Source of the DNA: Phycisphaerae bacterium
Lineage (GTDB): Bacteria > Planctomycetota > Phycisphaerae > Phycisphaerales > UBA1924
DNA length: 64,000 nt
NCBI GenBank assembly: GCA_030432905.1
Contig: JAUILU010000007.1
Coordinates: 1 to 64,000 of the forward strand
Direction: 5' to 3'
Shown here: positions 8,135 to 17,600 of the stretch, in pieces
How the letters are laid out: every line of letters begins with the position of its first letter
How positions within the stretch are numbered: the stretch's first letter is position 1
Made by a program: the position numbers and the translations under genes
Notes under the pieces: model-generated
Seen by the model: the letters and a program-made list of their open reading frames with translations, nothing else
Database searches by the model: none
What the model was told of the DNA's origin: nothing

Positions 8135-9070
8135 CTAGATCACGTCAGTGACGTTCTGTTCGAGTCGCATAAACGTCACCAGGCCCACGACAAACATCAC
8201 GCTCGCCGAGCCGCAGGACACCAACGCCATCTCAGGCGTGACGAGCATCTGCTCATTGAGCAGGCAACTTCTGGCGCCCTCACAAACCGTGACCATCGGG
8301 TTGATCGCGTACAGGAGCCGCATGTTCTCCGGGACAAGATCGGTTGTGCTGTAAAGGATCGGCGAGCAGAAAAACCAGAGTTGCAGGAATACCGGCAGGA
8401 AGTGCTGCACGTCACGGAAGTGCGAGTTCAAAACCGCAAGCCCCATGCCCATCCCAGCCGCGGCGACAATCGCAAGCAGAAAGAACGCCGGGAGTATGAC
8501 CACGCCAACCCCGGGCGGGTGCTGGTAGATAATCAGGATGACCACCAGAATGGCAAGCCCGAAGCCGAGATCCACGATCGGGCTGGTAATGCTCGACATA
8601 GGAAGCAAGAGCCGCGGGAAATAGACCTTCGACAGGATCGACGCATCCTGCTTCAACGAATTCGCTGCTCGCCCGACCGAGGAAGCGAAGTAGTTCCAGA
8701 CGATCAATGCCGGGAAGAGGAAGATCGGGTAGGCAAGCCCGTTCGAGGCGCTCCGTTGGATGAGCTTCTCGAAAACCACCCAGTACACGCCGAGCGTCAT
8801 GAGCGGGATGAAGACCGCCCAGACGATCCCGAAGATTGTCTGCCTGTAGCGGACCTTGATATCTCGCTGGACCAGCATGAGCAGCAAGTCCCGCCAGATG
8901 TACGCCTCACGGATCCGGGCGAAGATGCTGTCATTTCCGGGATCGATGACACATTCAAATCGCCGGCCTGTAGAGATCTCAGGGGCCGCATCCGCTCGAG
9001 GCTCAAGCTCAACATCGCCCGAATCGGGGTCAGATTCGGGCTTGGGCTGGTTAGTCGAAACGGTCGTCAA
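8135..9070 (-). CDS. ABC-2 type polysaccharide exporter permease (Wzm/TagG-like)
   Basis: A 311-residue membrane protein. After a polar N-terminal 80 residues there are about six hydrophobic segments, with the family motif DIKVRYRQTIFGIVWAVF at about 89-106 just before the first one. The motif is typical of KpsM/TagG/Wzm permeases. It partners with the ATPase encoded directly downstream. The start is TTG, with GGAGAGG five bases before it. It is first in the minus-strand glycan operon, divergent from the CMP-sugar operon. Confidence 0.88.
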   Translation of the reverse strand: MTTVSTNQPKPESDPDSGDVELEPRADAAPEISTGRRFECVIDPGNDSIFARIREAYIWRDLLLMLVQRDIKVRYRQTIFGIVWAVFIPLMTLGVYWVVFEKLIQRSASNGLAYPIFLFPALIVWNYFASSVGRAANSLKQDASILSKVYFPRLLLPMSSITSPIVDLGFGLAILVVILIIYQHPPGVGVVILPAFFLLAIVAAAGMGMGLAVLNSHFRDVQHFLPVFLQLWFFCSPILYSTTDLVPENMRLLYAINPMVTVCEGARSCLLNEQMLVTPEMALVSCGSASVMFVVGLVTFMRLEQNVTDVI

Positions 9071-9075
9071 AGGGG

Positions 9076-9082
9076 CCTCTCC
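9076..9082 (-). promoter_or_regulatory. Shine-Dalgarno that fixes the TTG start of the permease
   Basis: GGAGAGG on the minus strand, five bases upstream of the TTG at 9070. No other in-frame start lies between it and the first conserved motif. Confidence 0.7.
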
Positions 9083-9117
9083 GCGATTCTCTTAAGGATC
9101 GTACTCACCTGCATACA

Positions 9118-9146
9118 CGCTGGTCGGCTCCGTGGCGCGCTAGAAT
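9118..9146 (+). promoter_or_regulatory. Possible promoter of the CMP-sugar operon
   Basis: A good -10 box TAGAAT lies at 9141-9146, 39 bp before the ATG at 9185. The -35 region at 9118-9123 (CGCTGG) is poor. The gap between the two divergent operons is only 114 bp, so promoters of both must lie here. Weak call. Confidence 0.3.
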
Positions 9147-9184
9147 CCATCCTGACCAAACACCGTGACGACCCGGAACCGCTG

Positions 9185-9886
9185 ATGCCAGACCCTGACC
9201 AACCGATCCGTATTGCCGCCCTAGTGCCGATGCGCCACAACAGCGAACGTGTTCCAAACAAAAACTTCCGCTCGTTCGCGGGCAAGCCGCTCTACCACTG
9301 GATCATCGGCTCGCTTCTGGAAACCGCTGGCGTGAGCGAGGTTGTGATTGACACCGACAGCTCGACCATCCGCGAGCAGACCCAGGATTCATTCCCATCG
9401 GTCACGGTCCTCGAACGCCCCGAGCACCTCCGCGACGGCGCCATACCCATGAACGAGGTGCTGCTGCACACGACCGGGCAGATCGACGCCGACTACTTCC
9501 TACAAACACACAGCACCAACCCGCTGCTTCGCGCCGAAACGATCCAGCGAGCGATCGACACGTTCATCGCATCGCGCGATTCGCACGACTCGCTTTTCGG
9601 CGTCACCCGCTGGCAGACCCGGCTCTACGACGCCGACAACAAACCCATCAACCACGACCCGGCGGTGCTTTTGCGCACTCAGGATTTGCCGCCGGTGTAC
9701 GAAGAGAACTCGAACGTCTACATCTTCGATCGAGCGACACTGCTGAGCCGAGGCAACCGCATCGGCGAATCACCTCTGCTGTTCGAGATCGACAGACTCG
9801 AGTCGCTCGATATTGACGACGAAGAAGCATTCCAGCTCGCTGAGGCGGTCGCGCTGGCAGGTTTGGTACACGGAGAAAAAGCATGA
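9185..9886 (+). CDS. Acylneuraminate/CMP-sugar cytidylyltransferase family protein
   Basis: A 233-residue protein. ALVPMRHNSERVPNKNFRSF at about 12-31, followed by AGKPLYHW, matches the CTP-binding N-terminus of NeuA/KdsB-type cytidylyltransferases. The pattern continues with VIDTDSSTI and QTHSTNPLL. The expected reaction is activation of a 2-keto-3-deoxy or related acidic sugar with CTP to give a CMP-sugar and pyrophosphate. The frame is open far upstream, but that extension reads against the exporter genes and has no family similarity; the ATG at 9185 places the conserved motif at the usual distance. Its TGA overlaps the next ATG (ATGA at 9883). The exact sugar is unknown. Confidence 0.82.
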   Translation: MPDPDQPIRIAALVPMRHNSERVPNKNFRSFAGKPLYHWIIGSLLETAGVSEVVIDTDSSTIREQTQDSFPSVTVLERPEHLRDGAIPMNEVLLHTTGQIDADYFLQTHSTNPLLRAETIQRAIDTFIASRDSHDSLFGVTRWQTRLYDADNKPINHDPAVLLRTQDLPPVYEENSNVYIFDRATLLSRGNRIGESPLLFEIDRLESLDIDDEEAFQLAEAVALAGLVHGEKA

Positions 9887-10842
9887 GCCGAGGGAAGCTG
9901 CTCGTGACAGGGCCACGCATCCTGCGCGACTTCGAGATGGTCAGACCCGAACTCGAACAGCACGGGTTCGACGACATCGTGCTCGCCGACGTCAGGCAAC
10001 AGCTCAGCGAAGACGAACTCATCGACCTCGTCGGCGATATCGAGGCGACCATCTGCGGCGGCGACAAGTGGACCGCACGCGTAATGGACGCGGCGCCGAA
10101 GCTTAAGGTGATCTGCAAATGGGGCACGGGCACCGACGCGATCGATTTCGACGCGGCCCGCGAGCGGGGCATCCTCGTCCGAAACGTCCCCGACGCGTTC
10201 AGCGTGCCGGTCGCCGATTCGGTGATGTGCTTCATCCTCAACTTCGCCCGTAGAACGCCCTGGCTGACACAAGAGATCAAGGCCGGCAGGTGGACGCCGC
10301 TGGACGGCAGGAGCCTCTCTGAGTGCACCCTCGGTGTCGTCGGTATAGGCAACATCGGCGCGACTGTCCTCCGTAGGGCACGAGCGTTCGGCATGACGCT
10401 GCTCGGCACCGACCCGCGCTCCGACGTATCGCTCCAACTCATCGACGACACCAACCTCGAACTCACCGACCTCGACGACCTGCTCAAACGGTCAGACTTC
10501 GTCAGCATCAACTGCGACCTCAACGACTCGACGCGAGGCCTGATCGGTGAACGCGAGCTCGGGCTGATGAAAGAATCCGCGGTCCTCATCAACACCGCGC
10601 GCGGCCCGGTCGTCCAGCAAGCCGCGATCGAGAACGCGCTCGTCAACGGCACCATCGCCGGTGCTGGCCTCGACGTCTTCGAGACCGAGCCGCTACCGGA
10701 CAGCAGCCCGCTGCGTTCGCTCGACAACGTGCTTCTGACACCGCACCTGGCGCAGAGTTCCGAGCGTGCCGCCCACAGAACACACCGCCGGGTGATCCAG
10801 AACGTTGTCGAACTGCTCGATCAGCACGAGGGTCGGCGATGA
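9883..10842 (+). CDS. D-3-phosphoglycerate dehydrogenase-like 2-hydroxyacid dehydrogenase
   Basis: A 319-residue protein with the D-isomer-specific 2-hydroxyacid dehydrogenase fold. The NAD-binding motif GIGNIG is at 154-159, the substrate-binding Arg at 240 (NTARGP), Glu at 269 (DVFETEP) and catalytic His at 288 (TPHLAQSS). It lacks the C-terminal ACT domain of regulated SerA proteins. It is translationally coupled to both neighbours by ATGA overlaps, and it sits among sugar-nucleotide genes. This suggests it oxidises or reduces a sugar-acid intermediate rather than making serine. Family firm, substrate inferred. Confidence 0.85.
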   Translation: MSRGKLLVTGPRILRDFEMVRPELEQHGFDDIVLADVRQQLSEDELIDLVGDIEATICGGDKWTARVMDAAPKLKVICKWGTGTDAIDFDAARERGILVRNVPDAFSVPVADSVMCFILNFARRTPWLTQEIKAGRWTPLDGRSLSECTLGVVGIGNIGATVLRRARAFGMTLLGTDPRSDVSLQLIDDTNLELTDLDDLLKRSDFVSINCDLNDSTRGLIGERELGLMKESAVLINTARGPVVQQAAIENALVNGTIAGAGLDVFETEPLPDSSPLRSLDNVLLTPHLAQSSERAAHRTHRRVIQNVVELLDQHEGRR

Positions 10843-11591
10843 GTACGCAGCGGGTCGCACTGATTACCGGAGCCGCGGGCGGAATCGGCAGCGCCACCTG
10901 CCGGGTCTTCCACGACGCGGGCTGGTTTGTCGTTGGCGTCGATCGCAGGCACGAGGAGGTGCCCGGCGTTGACCTGTTCCTCGAACACGACATCTCAGAC
11001 CCCAGCACCCCCGCCGCGATCTTTGACACAATCAAAACGAACCGGGGCAGACTGGACGCGCTCGTCAACAACGCGGCGATGCAGGTCTGCAAGCCGATCG
11101 TCGAGACGACAGCCGAGGAGTGGGATCTGGTCATGGCCTCGAACATCCGCTCGGTGTTCCTGTCGGCCAAAGAAGCCCACCCGATGCTCAAAGCGAGCAA
11201 GGGCGCGATCATCAACGTCAGCAGCGTCCACGCGATGGCGACCAGCAAGAACATCGCCGCCTACGCCGCCAGCAAGGGCGCGCTTTCAGCTTTCACCCGA
11301 TCGATGGCGCTCGAGTTCGGCGACGACGAGATCCGTGTCAACGCGGTCCTGCCTGGTGCCGTCGATACGCCGATGCTCCACGCTGGCCTTGACCGGGGCC
11401 ACGTCGACCCGGGAAGCGTGGATGAACTTGTACGTGGATTGGGCGAACGCCACGTGCTTGGCCGAGTCGGCCAGCCCGAAGAGATCGGCAAGGTCATCCA
11501 CTTCCTCGCCGATGCAACGCAGTCTTCGTTCATCACCGGGCAGTCCATCGTCGTCGATGGCGGCGCCCTCGCGAGGCTCAGCACGGAATGA
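10839..11591 (+). CDS. Short-chain dehydrogenase/reductase
   Basis: A 250-residue classical SDR. The cofactor motif TGAAGGIG is at 10-17, NNAA near 77-80, the catalytic Ser near 129, Tyr142 and Lys146 (YAASK). The C-terminal ITGQSIVVDGG is typical. It would oxidise or reduce a hydroxyl/keto group using NAD(P). The start overlaps the preceding stop (ATGA at 10839) and its stop overlaps the lactonase start (ATGA at 11588). It probably acts in the same sugar pathway as its neighbours. Confidence 0.9.
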   Translation: MSTQRVALITGAAGGIGSATCRVFHDAGWFVVGVDRRHEEVPGVDLFLEHDISDPSTPAAIFDTIKTNRGRLDALVNNAAMQVCKPIVETTAEEWDLVMASNIRSVFLSAKEAHPMLKASKGAIINVSSVHAMATSKNIAAYAASKGALSAFTRSMALEFGDDEIRVNAVLPGAVDTPMLHAGLDRGHVDPGSVDELVRGLGERHVLGRVGQPEEIGKVIHFLADATQSSFITGQSIVVDGGALARLSTE

Positions 11592-12439
11592 TCGCCGACA
11601 CACCTAGGGTCATTGTGGACCGTGAGTTCAAGCTCGGCGAGAACCCGCTCTGGGACGACCGTCGGGGTGTGCTCTTCTGGACCGACATCGACGCGGGTGA
11701 ACTCTGGCGATACGACCCGAGAACAGAATCGTCCAAACGGTTTTATCAGGGACCGAAGGTCGGAGGCTTCACACTTCAGCACGACGGCAAGCTTGCGCTC
11801 TTTCGTATCGATGACATTGCGCTGCTCGACCCAGACCAACCCGATGAGGTCGAAGTGATCACCCCTTTCGATGAATCGAACGCTGCACGATTCAACGATG
11901 TGCTCGCGACCCCCGAAGGCAGTGTCTACGCAGGGACCATCGCAGCCAAGCCCGGCTTGGGCGGGCTGTACCACGTGGGCACCGATCTGAGCATCCGCCA
12001 ATTGTTCCTCGGTACTGATGTCTCCAACGGGATGGCGATCTTCAGTGAGGGGCGATCGCTCCTCTGGACCTGCTCCACCTCGAACCGGATCGTGAGCCTC
12101 ACACGAGATCCAGCAGACGATTCGGTATCCGATCCGGAGACTATTTATCGGACGACGCCGAATGAAGGCACGCCTGACGGCCTCTGCAGAGACATCGAGG
12201 GCCGAATCTGGTCCGCCAGGTGGGACGGCGGGTGTATCATAATTCACGACCCCGACGGCAGCCCTCTCAAGAAGATCCCGGTGGGCACCCCGCGTGTAAC
12301 TTCGGTGTGTTTCGGCGGTTCCGACCTCTCTACGCTCTATATCACAACGTCCGAGGGACCGATCTACGCCGCGGCTACGAGCACCAAGGGCCTGATCGAG
12401 AACCGTTCCAAGCTGGTTGTTACGACAGCCAGATCATGA
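11588..12439 (+). CDS. SMP-30/gluconolactonase/LRE family protein
   Basis: A 283-residue six-bladed beta-propeller protein. GENPLWDD at 17-24 carries the family's metal-binding Glu, and later motifs (FNDVLATPEGSVYAGT, SNGMAIF, DGLCRDIEGRIWSARWDGG) match the SMP-30/regucalcin fold. These enzymes hydrolyse sugar lactones to aldonic acids using a divalent metal. It is the last of four ATGA-coupled genes. A lactone product of the SDR or dehydrogenase upstream would be a natural substrate; that link is inferred. Confidence 0.87.
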   Translation: MIADTPRVIVDREFKLGENPLWDDRRGVLFWTDIDAGELWRYDPRTESSKRFYQGPKVGGFTLQHDGKLALFRIDDIALLDPDQPDEVEVITPFDESNAARFNDVLATPEGSVYAGTIAAKPGLGGLYHVGTDLSIRQLFLGTDVSNGMAIFSEGRSLLWTCSTSNRIVSLTRDPADDSVSDPETIYRTTPNEGTPDGLCRDIEGRIWSARWDGGCIIIHDPDGSPLKKIPVGTPRVTSVCFGGSDLSTLYITTSEGPIYAAATSTKGLIENRSKLVVTTARS

Positions 12440-12495
12440 CCGTGTGATGAGGCTCGGGACAGTTAGCCGAGATATAGTTTGCACTGTCTTGACAC

Positions 12496-12501
12496 AAGGA
12501 G
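12496..12501 (+). promoter_or_regulatory. Shine-Dalgarno favouring a TTG start for the GT2 gene
   Basis: AAGGAG lies eight bases before the TTG at 12510. The in-frame ATG at 12447 and TTG at 12417 have no such site, and 12417 lies inside the lactonase gene. Confidence 0.5.
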
Positions 12502-12509
12502 CCCGTAAG

Positions 12510-13364
12510 TTGGGGAGCAATCGGCCTCCGGCCCTCGCGGTCTTGATGCCCGTCTACAACGCTGAGCCTTACATCGCCCAGGCTGTCGAGAGCATCCGTG
12601 CGCAATCCTTCGGCGACTTCGAGCTCATCATGCTCGACGACGGTTCAACCGACGGCTCCCTCGCGGAACTCCGCAGGCAGGCCGAGCAAGACGACCGGCT
12701 CACGCTCATCAGCAGACCCAACACAGGCATCGTGGGCGCTCTCAACGAGATGATCGCGCATGCCCGCTCGCCGCTCTTGGCACGCATGGACGCCGACGAT
12801 GTCGCGTTCCCGGACCGGTTCAAGGTGCAGGTCGAGTTCCTGAACAACAACCCCGACGTTGTCTGCATCGGCGGCGGCATCGAGCTCATCGACAGCAGAG
12901 ACCGCCACCTGCTCACCCCCCCGCCGGTGCGTGGCGACAAGCAGGTCCAGACCGAAGCCCTCTGCGGCAGGACGCCGATCTCGCACCCCGCCGCGATGAT
13001 GCGTGCCGATGCGGTCAACGCCGTCGGCGGCTACCTCGCGGACAGCTATCCAGCTGAGGACCTTGATCTGTTCCTACGACTGGGCGAACTCGGCAAGCTC
13101 GACAACGTGCCGGACCTCGTGCTCCGCTACCGAGTCCATTCGGGCTCGATCAGCGTCCGTCTGAGTGACAAGCAGATCAACAAAATGCGTCAAGCATGCG
13201 AACGGGCCTGGCACCGCCGAGACATCACCGGCCAATTTCGCGGCACGATCGAGGCCAAGCCATCCAACGGCCCGGAGATCAAGTCCGCCATCCACCCGCC
13301 GATCCACGCCAACCCAACCGCGCGGGCGCTCTCGAGCAGCATCACTCGCTCGAAGCAGGGCTAG
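12510..13364 (+). CDS. Family 2 glycosyltransferase
   Basis: A 284-residue GT-A glycosyltransferase. Motifs are VLMPVYNAEPYIAQAVESI starting near residue 11, DDGSTDGS at 43-50 and the DXD-like MDADD at 93-97. It likely adds one sugar residue to the surface glycan. The chosen TTG follows AAGGAG; starting at the ATG at 12447 would add 21 residues. A 70-bp gap after the lactonase gene means it may not be strictly coupled to the four genes before it. The C-terminal 40 residues are polar and probably not part of the fold. Confidence 0.85.
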   Translation: MGSNRPPALAVLMPVYNAEPYIAQAVESIRAQSFGDFELIMLDDGSTDGSLAELRRQAEQDDRLTLISRPNTGIVGALNEMIAHARSPLLARMDADDVAFPDRFKVQVEFLNNNPDVVCIGGGIELIDSRDRHLLTPPPVRGDKQVQTEALCGRTPISHPAAMMRADAVNAVGGYLADSYPAEDLDLFLRLGELGKLDNVPDLVLRYRVHSGSISVRLSDKQINKMRQACERAWHRRDITGQFRGTIEAKPSNGPEIKSAIHPPIHANPTARALSSSITRSKQG

Positions 13365-13427
13365 TTTAACGCGTGCTTTGACAGCTTGTGCCGATCGGTC
13401 TTTTGCAGCGGTTAAGATAACACCTGC

Positions 13428-14474
13428 ATGACCACCCCCACACTCCAAACCTACGGCTGGAACGATCATTTCAAAGATCAACTCACGCCCGATGAGCTTG
13501 CGGATGCCGTCGTGGTCAGAGTGTCGGCGCACCACGGCACGCTCGTTTCCGTGCTCGGAGAGGATGGCGAGTTGAGGCTCCCGGTGCAGTCGGTTGAAGC
13601 CGCGGGCAAGGTGGCCGTTGGGGATTGGGTGCTGTTGAAAGCGGAGGACCTCCGGGCGATCAGGATCCTTGACCGCAAGACTGAGCTCTCGCGGAAGGCA
13701 GCGGGCGAAGAGGTCAGATCGCAGGTCATCGCGGTCAACGTGGACACGGTCTTTATCGTGTGCTCGTGCAACGAAGACTTCAGCCTCGCGCGCATCGAGC
13801 GGTACCTCGCGATGATCCTCAACGCCGGCGCGGTGCCCGTTGTCGTACTCACCAAGCCGGACGTGCACGACAACCCAGCAGACCTTGCCGAGCAGGTCGC
13901 TCAGTTGCATCCGGGGCTTGCCGTGTTCGTGCTCGACGCACGCGACCCATCGCAAGTAAGTTCACTCGAGCCCTACTGCGGCCCGGGTCAGTCTGTCGCG
14001 TTGGTCGGATCATCGGGTGTCGGGAAATCGACGCTCGCCAACTCGCTGGGTGCGGGCGACCTTGCCACCGGCGGCATCCGCGAAAAGGACGGCAAGGGCC
14101 GACACACAACAACCGCGCGTTCCCTTCACCACCTGCCAACCGGGGGCGTGCTCGTTGACAACCCCGGGGTGCGTGAGTTCCAACTCCCCGACTGCGACGA
14201 GGGTGTAACCGACCTCTTCGAAGATGTCGTCTCCATCGAGGCCGAGTGCCGATTCAGCGATTGCAAGCACGCAGGAGAACCGGGCTGCGCGATCAGGGCA
14301 GCCATCGAGTCGGGCGAGCTCGACGAGCGGCGGTTCGAGAGTTATCAGAAGCTCAACGCGGAACAAGAACGAAACGCCAAGTCGCTCGCGGAACGGCGTC
14401 AACGCGAACGCAGCACCACGCGCATCGTCAAATCCGCCGTGGCGAGGAAGCGCAAACGCAGAAATGATTCGTGA
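13428..14474 (+). CDS. rsgA: Small ribosomal subunit biogenesis GTPase RsgA
   Basis: A 348-residue circularly permuted GTPase that helps mature the 30S subunit. After an N-terminal OB-fold the G motifs occur in permuted order: LTKPD (G4) at 141-145, GSSGVGKST (G1) at 194-202 and VDNPG (G3) at 243-247. The RsgA zinc site follows with Cys274, Cys279, His281 and Cys287, then a basic C-terminal tail. A 63-bp gap separates it from the glycosyltransferase. A TTGACA hexamer at 13378-13383 could be a -35, but no good -10 follows at 17 bp. Confidence 0.95.
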   Translation: MTTPTLQTYGWNDHFKDQLTPDELADAVVVRVSAHHGTLVSVLGEDGELRLPVQSVEAAGKVAVGDWVLLKAEDLRAIRILDRKTELSRKAAGEEVRSQVIAVNVDTVFIVCSCNEDFSLARIERYLAMILNAGAVPVVVLTKPDVHDNPADLAEQVAQLHPGLAVFVLDARDPSQVSSLEPYCGPGQSVALVGSSGVGKSTLANSLGAGDLATGGIREKDGKGRHTTTARSLHHLPTGGVLVDNPGVREFQLPDCDEGVTDLFEDVVSIEAECRFSDCKHAGEPGCAIRAAIESGELDERRFESYQKLNAEQERNAKSLAERRQRERSTTRIVKSAVARKRKRRNDS

Positions 14475-14485
14475 CGACTCGTGTC

Positions 14486-14502
14486 CCCCGCAGATCCCGG
14501 GG
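14486..14502. terminator. Possible weak terminator between convergent rsgA and tRNA-Pro
   Basis: CCCCG, a seven-base loop and CGGGG form a 5-bp GC hairpin 11 bases after the rsgA stop, downstream of the tRNA 3' end on the other strand. The T-tract is poor on both strands. Confidence 0.3.
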
Positions 14503-14514
14503 TCTACTTGTCAA

Positions 14515-14588
14515 TCAGGGCGACAGGAGTTGAACCTGCGACCTCGTGTACCCAAAACACGTGCTCTACCAAGCTGAGCTACACCCTG
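14515..14588 (-). tRNA. tRNA-Pro (anticodon TGG)
   Basis: A 74-base cloverleaf on the minus strand. The acceptor CAGGGTG pairs with CGCCCTG plus discriminator A. The D stem is GCTC/GAGC, the anticodon stem CGTGT/ACACG with loop TTTGGGT (anticodon TGG), and the T arm GCAGG-TTCAACT-CCTGT. CCA is not encoded. It lies just downstream of the giant pseudopilin gene, in the same direction. Confidence 0.96.
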
Positions 14589-14594
14589 AAATAG

Positions 14595-14623
14595 ACCGGG
14601 CCTCGAACGTGTCGAGACCCGGT
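14595..14623 (-). terminator. Hairpin after the giant GspK-like gene
   Basis: A 12-bp stem with one internal mismatch (ACCGGG-C-CTCGA / TCGAG-A-CCCGGT) and a five-base loop. On the minus strand it is followed by TCTATTTC and then the tRNA. It sits 24 bp after the stop at 14648. It probably terminates the pilus operon or marks the junction with the tRNA. Confidence 0.5.
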
Positions 14624-14647
14624 GTTGGCCACATTGTACCCCGCTCG

Positions 14648-17600
14648 TTACGGCGCGGGCGGCAGGGTTTCAGGCAATTGTACGAACGCGAGCACGCGGG
14701 GCTGGTCGCCCTTCTCCGTCACGTTCGAACGGTCCAGAATCATCAGGTAACGGCCTCTGAAGCTCGGCGTGAGCGGGTCCTGCTCGCCGAGGTTCAGGGT
14801 ATCGGACTCCTGGTAGCCGTGGAGCACAAACCACACAGCGTAGTAGTCACTGCCGACGCTCATCGAGTTGAGCACAGCGTTGAGCTGCACGAGCTGCTCG
14901 TCGTAGTCATCCGGGATCTGGTCAGGCATGATCGGGAGCAGGCCGCTATCGGTCGGCCCTGAGCCTGGTGACGGATTGACCCAGCCCGGGAACGTCGGGT
15001 TCACGTAGGTATCACGGATTGTCGGCAGGCCTGTCTGTGATTCAGGCAGGAGCCTTGTTGCGAGCGACGCACTGAACAGATCGCCGGTCAGCGGCTCACC
15101 GAACGAGGCGACCTCCATGCTCAGGACGTTGTTACGCGTAAAGTCGAGCGCCTCCTGCGGGTTCAAAATGCCGCGACCGTAGTTGTCGTTGTTGTCAGCA
15201 GTGCCCCGGCGATCGATGAACCCGACACCGCTGGTGCGGTCGTCGCGTGCGAAGCCGTCCATGTGGTGCTGGTTGTCGAGGTGCGGGTTATTGAGCGTCG
15301 GATTGTAGGGATCCATCGGATCGCTGATCACGTTGCGTGCAGCGAACAGCTCGCCCATCGATCCGATGCCCGGATGATTCCGGATACCAGTGATACCCGA
15401 GCTCTCGCTTCGGTCGATCAGCAGACCGAGTTCCTCGGCGTTGGAGTCTCTGTAGTCCACGACCGTGTCGGTGACCTCTGTGGAATTGGTTGAACCGCCA
15501 ACGAGTCCAGACGGCAACGCAAAGCGTGATGTCCGCACCGCATCTCGGTAGTCCACAATCGTGCTGCCCACGTCGGCGTAGAGCACATCAGCCGATCCCA
15601 GCGAGGGATCGCTGAAGTTTCTCAGGCGACGTGTCTCGAACGCGTTGATCTGGTATGAGACATCGTTCACAGAAGTCTGGCGCAGAGTTTCGGGCCACCA
15701 CAAACGATCGAATGCACTAACACCTGCGCTATTCGATTCGAACACATCCATCGCCAGCGCCGGCGAGAGCCTGAGCACCTCCGCCTCGGCGGTGTTGGTG
15801 TTGATCGTGCCCATCACCGGGCGGTCGATGCCGCCCTTGGCCATGAACCCTGTCTCCGAGCCGGCCTGAGCCATGTCAAAGATCGCCAGCGCCATCGGGA
15901 TGCCGAGGCCGCGACGGACATCGACTGTTTCGTCGAACACCGAGGGCGAACCCGCCGCAGCGTCCATGTCGAGGTACGGCACGAACGCATCGAGACGAAG
16001 ATGCGCCCGGTCGAGGACGTAGTTGTCCTGCTTGGGCTGGGGAAATCCGCTCGAATTATCAAACGACAAATCAGCAAATGGATCATCCACGTTACCAGTA
16101 ATTGCACGGGTCGTTTGCGGCCCAACCGCGTTGGCGTACCCAGCCGCGGCTGCCAGTGCTTCACCCAGGGTTGTCCACTGGGCCTCGTACTGCAGAAGAC
16201 GGTTGTTTACGTCTTGGGCGTACTGCCCATCCGCAGAGATCGAAGTGCTCGTTCCCATCTCAAGCGGGGTGCGGTATCCGCCCACTGCGATCGGCAGCAG
16301 CATGTCGCCGACACGCAGAGTGCGCTGACCGGTCAGGAAGTCACGGAACTCGTTCTGGTTAACCGTGATCTGGATGTACCTGTCACCTGCGTACTCATCA
16401 AACGCTGTGACTGAACTGGCCGGCATCGGGATCGTCAACGCGAGACCGGTCGTGTCGATTACAGGCCGACCGATCGATTCCATGCCAGGCAGACGCCTAA
16501 AGCTTGGCCCGGTGCCAACAAGAGCCTGCCAGTGGTCTGAGATTCGCTCATTCGCTGAGGGAAACGGGTTGCCTCTGATGTCTCTTGCCAGATCGAGATC
16601 TTCTGGCATCATGTTCACGCCATCATCGCCCGCGACATCCGACTCGTTGCTATGCAAGAAACCAACATTCGCAAGCGGATCAGTTGAGGCGTACTCAAAT
16701 ACAGATGCTGGAAGCGCACCAACAGGCGTGCCGGTGACAAACTCACTGCCGGGGTTACCGCCCGCGACAAAGTTGTCGGTGTAGTACGCCACCGAAGACC
16801 GACCGCTGGCGAGTTGGCTGTCTTGGCGACGAGAAATCGAGCCCCAGAGCGCCAGACTGATCTGACGGTTATTGTTGTAGTTGATAAACGGTGGTGCAAA
16901 CGGCTGAAACAGCGGGATCACGCCGTTTTCGTCGTCGCCGCGGATTGCATTCCTGACTCTTGCGGTGCCAGTTCGGTTTCTACCGGGGATCTCAGGAAGG
17001 GCAAGTCTGCGGTCGAGTGCAGCGCGGAATCCAGAAGCCGAACCAAAGACGCTGGACACTGCAATCTCTTCGGTGTCACGAAGCCTGTCCACAAGCTGAT
17101 CGGTCGCGCGGTTCGCCATGTTGAGCGAACTCCCGGTCCAATCGAGCCTGCCGTTGATCGGGTCCACGAAATCAGGGTTGTCGCGCCACAGCATGACAAC
17201 TCGGTTTGCATTGCTGCGGGCCGAGGTGTCGCCGTGGAAGAAGTCCCTGACTTCATCTAGAGGGACCGCGTTGTAAGAACCCGAACCAGTCAGCGTCCCT
17301 GACGGCGGCTTCGTGTAGCGTCTCTGGATCTGGTGCAGGGCGACAGCGTTGCCGACCTGTCTCTGGATCAGATACTCAATGAGATTCGGCGGAGGACCGC
17401 CGCCCGAAGGGATGATGATGTTAATGCCCGGATAAGCTGTTTGCAGTCTCGCGTCCGCCTCATCCGCCGAGCCCGGGTTGGTAACCCAGAATACCACGGT
17501 CTCTCGTGGCGGGAGCACGATCGGTGCACCGCCCACGAGATCGCTCAAGGGGAAGAACGAATCTGCAAACTCGATGTAGTACCCGTCGAGAACCAGAGGG

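Noticed and set aside
7994..9184. Long N-terminal extension of the cytidylyltransferase
   Set aside because: The open frame here runs antisense to the exporter genes and is composed of charged low-complexity residues. Family similarity begins just after the ATG at 9185.
13378..13406. sigma-70 promoter for rsgA
   Set aside because: TTGACA is perfect, but the hexamer 17 bp later is TTTTGC, a poor -10; better support is lacking.
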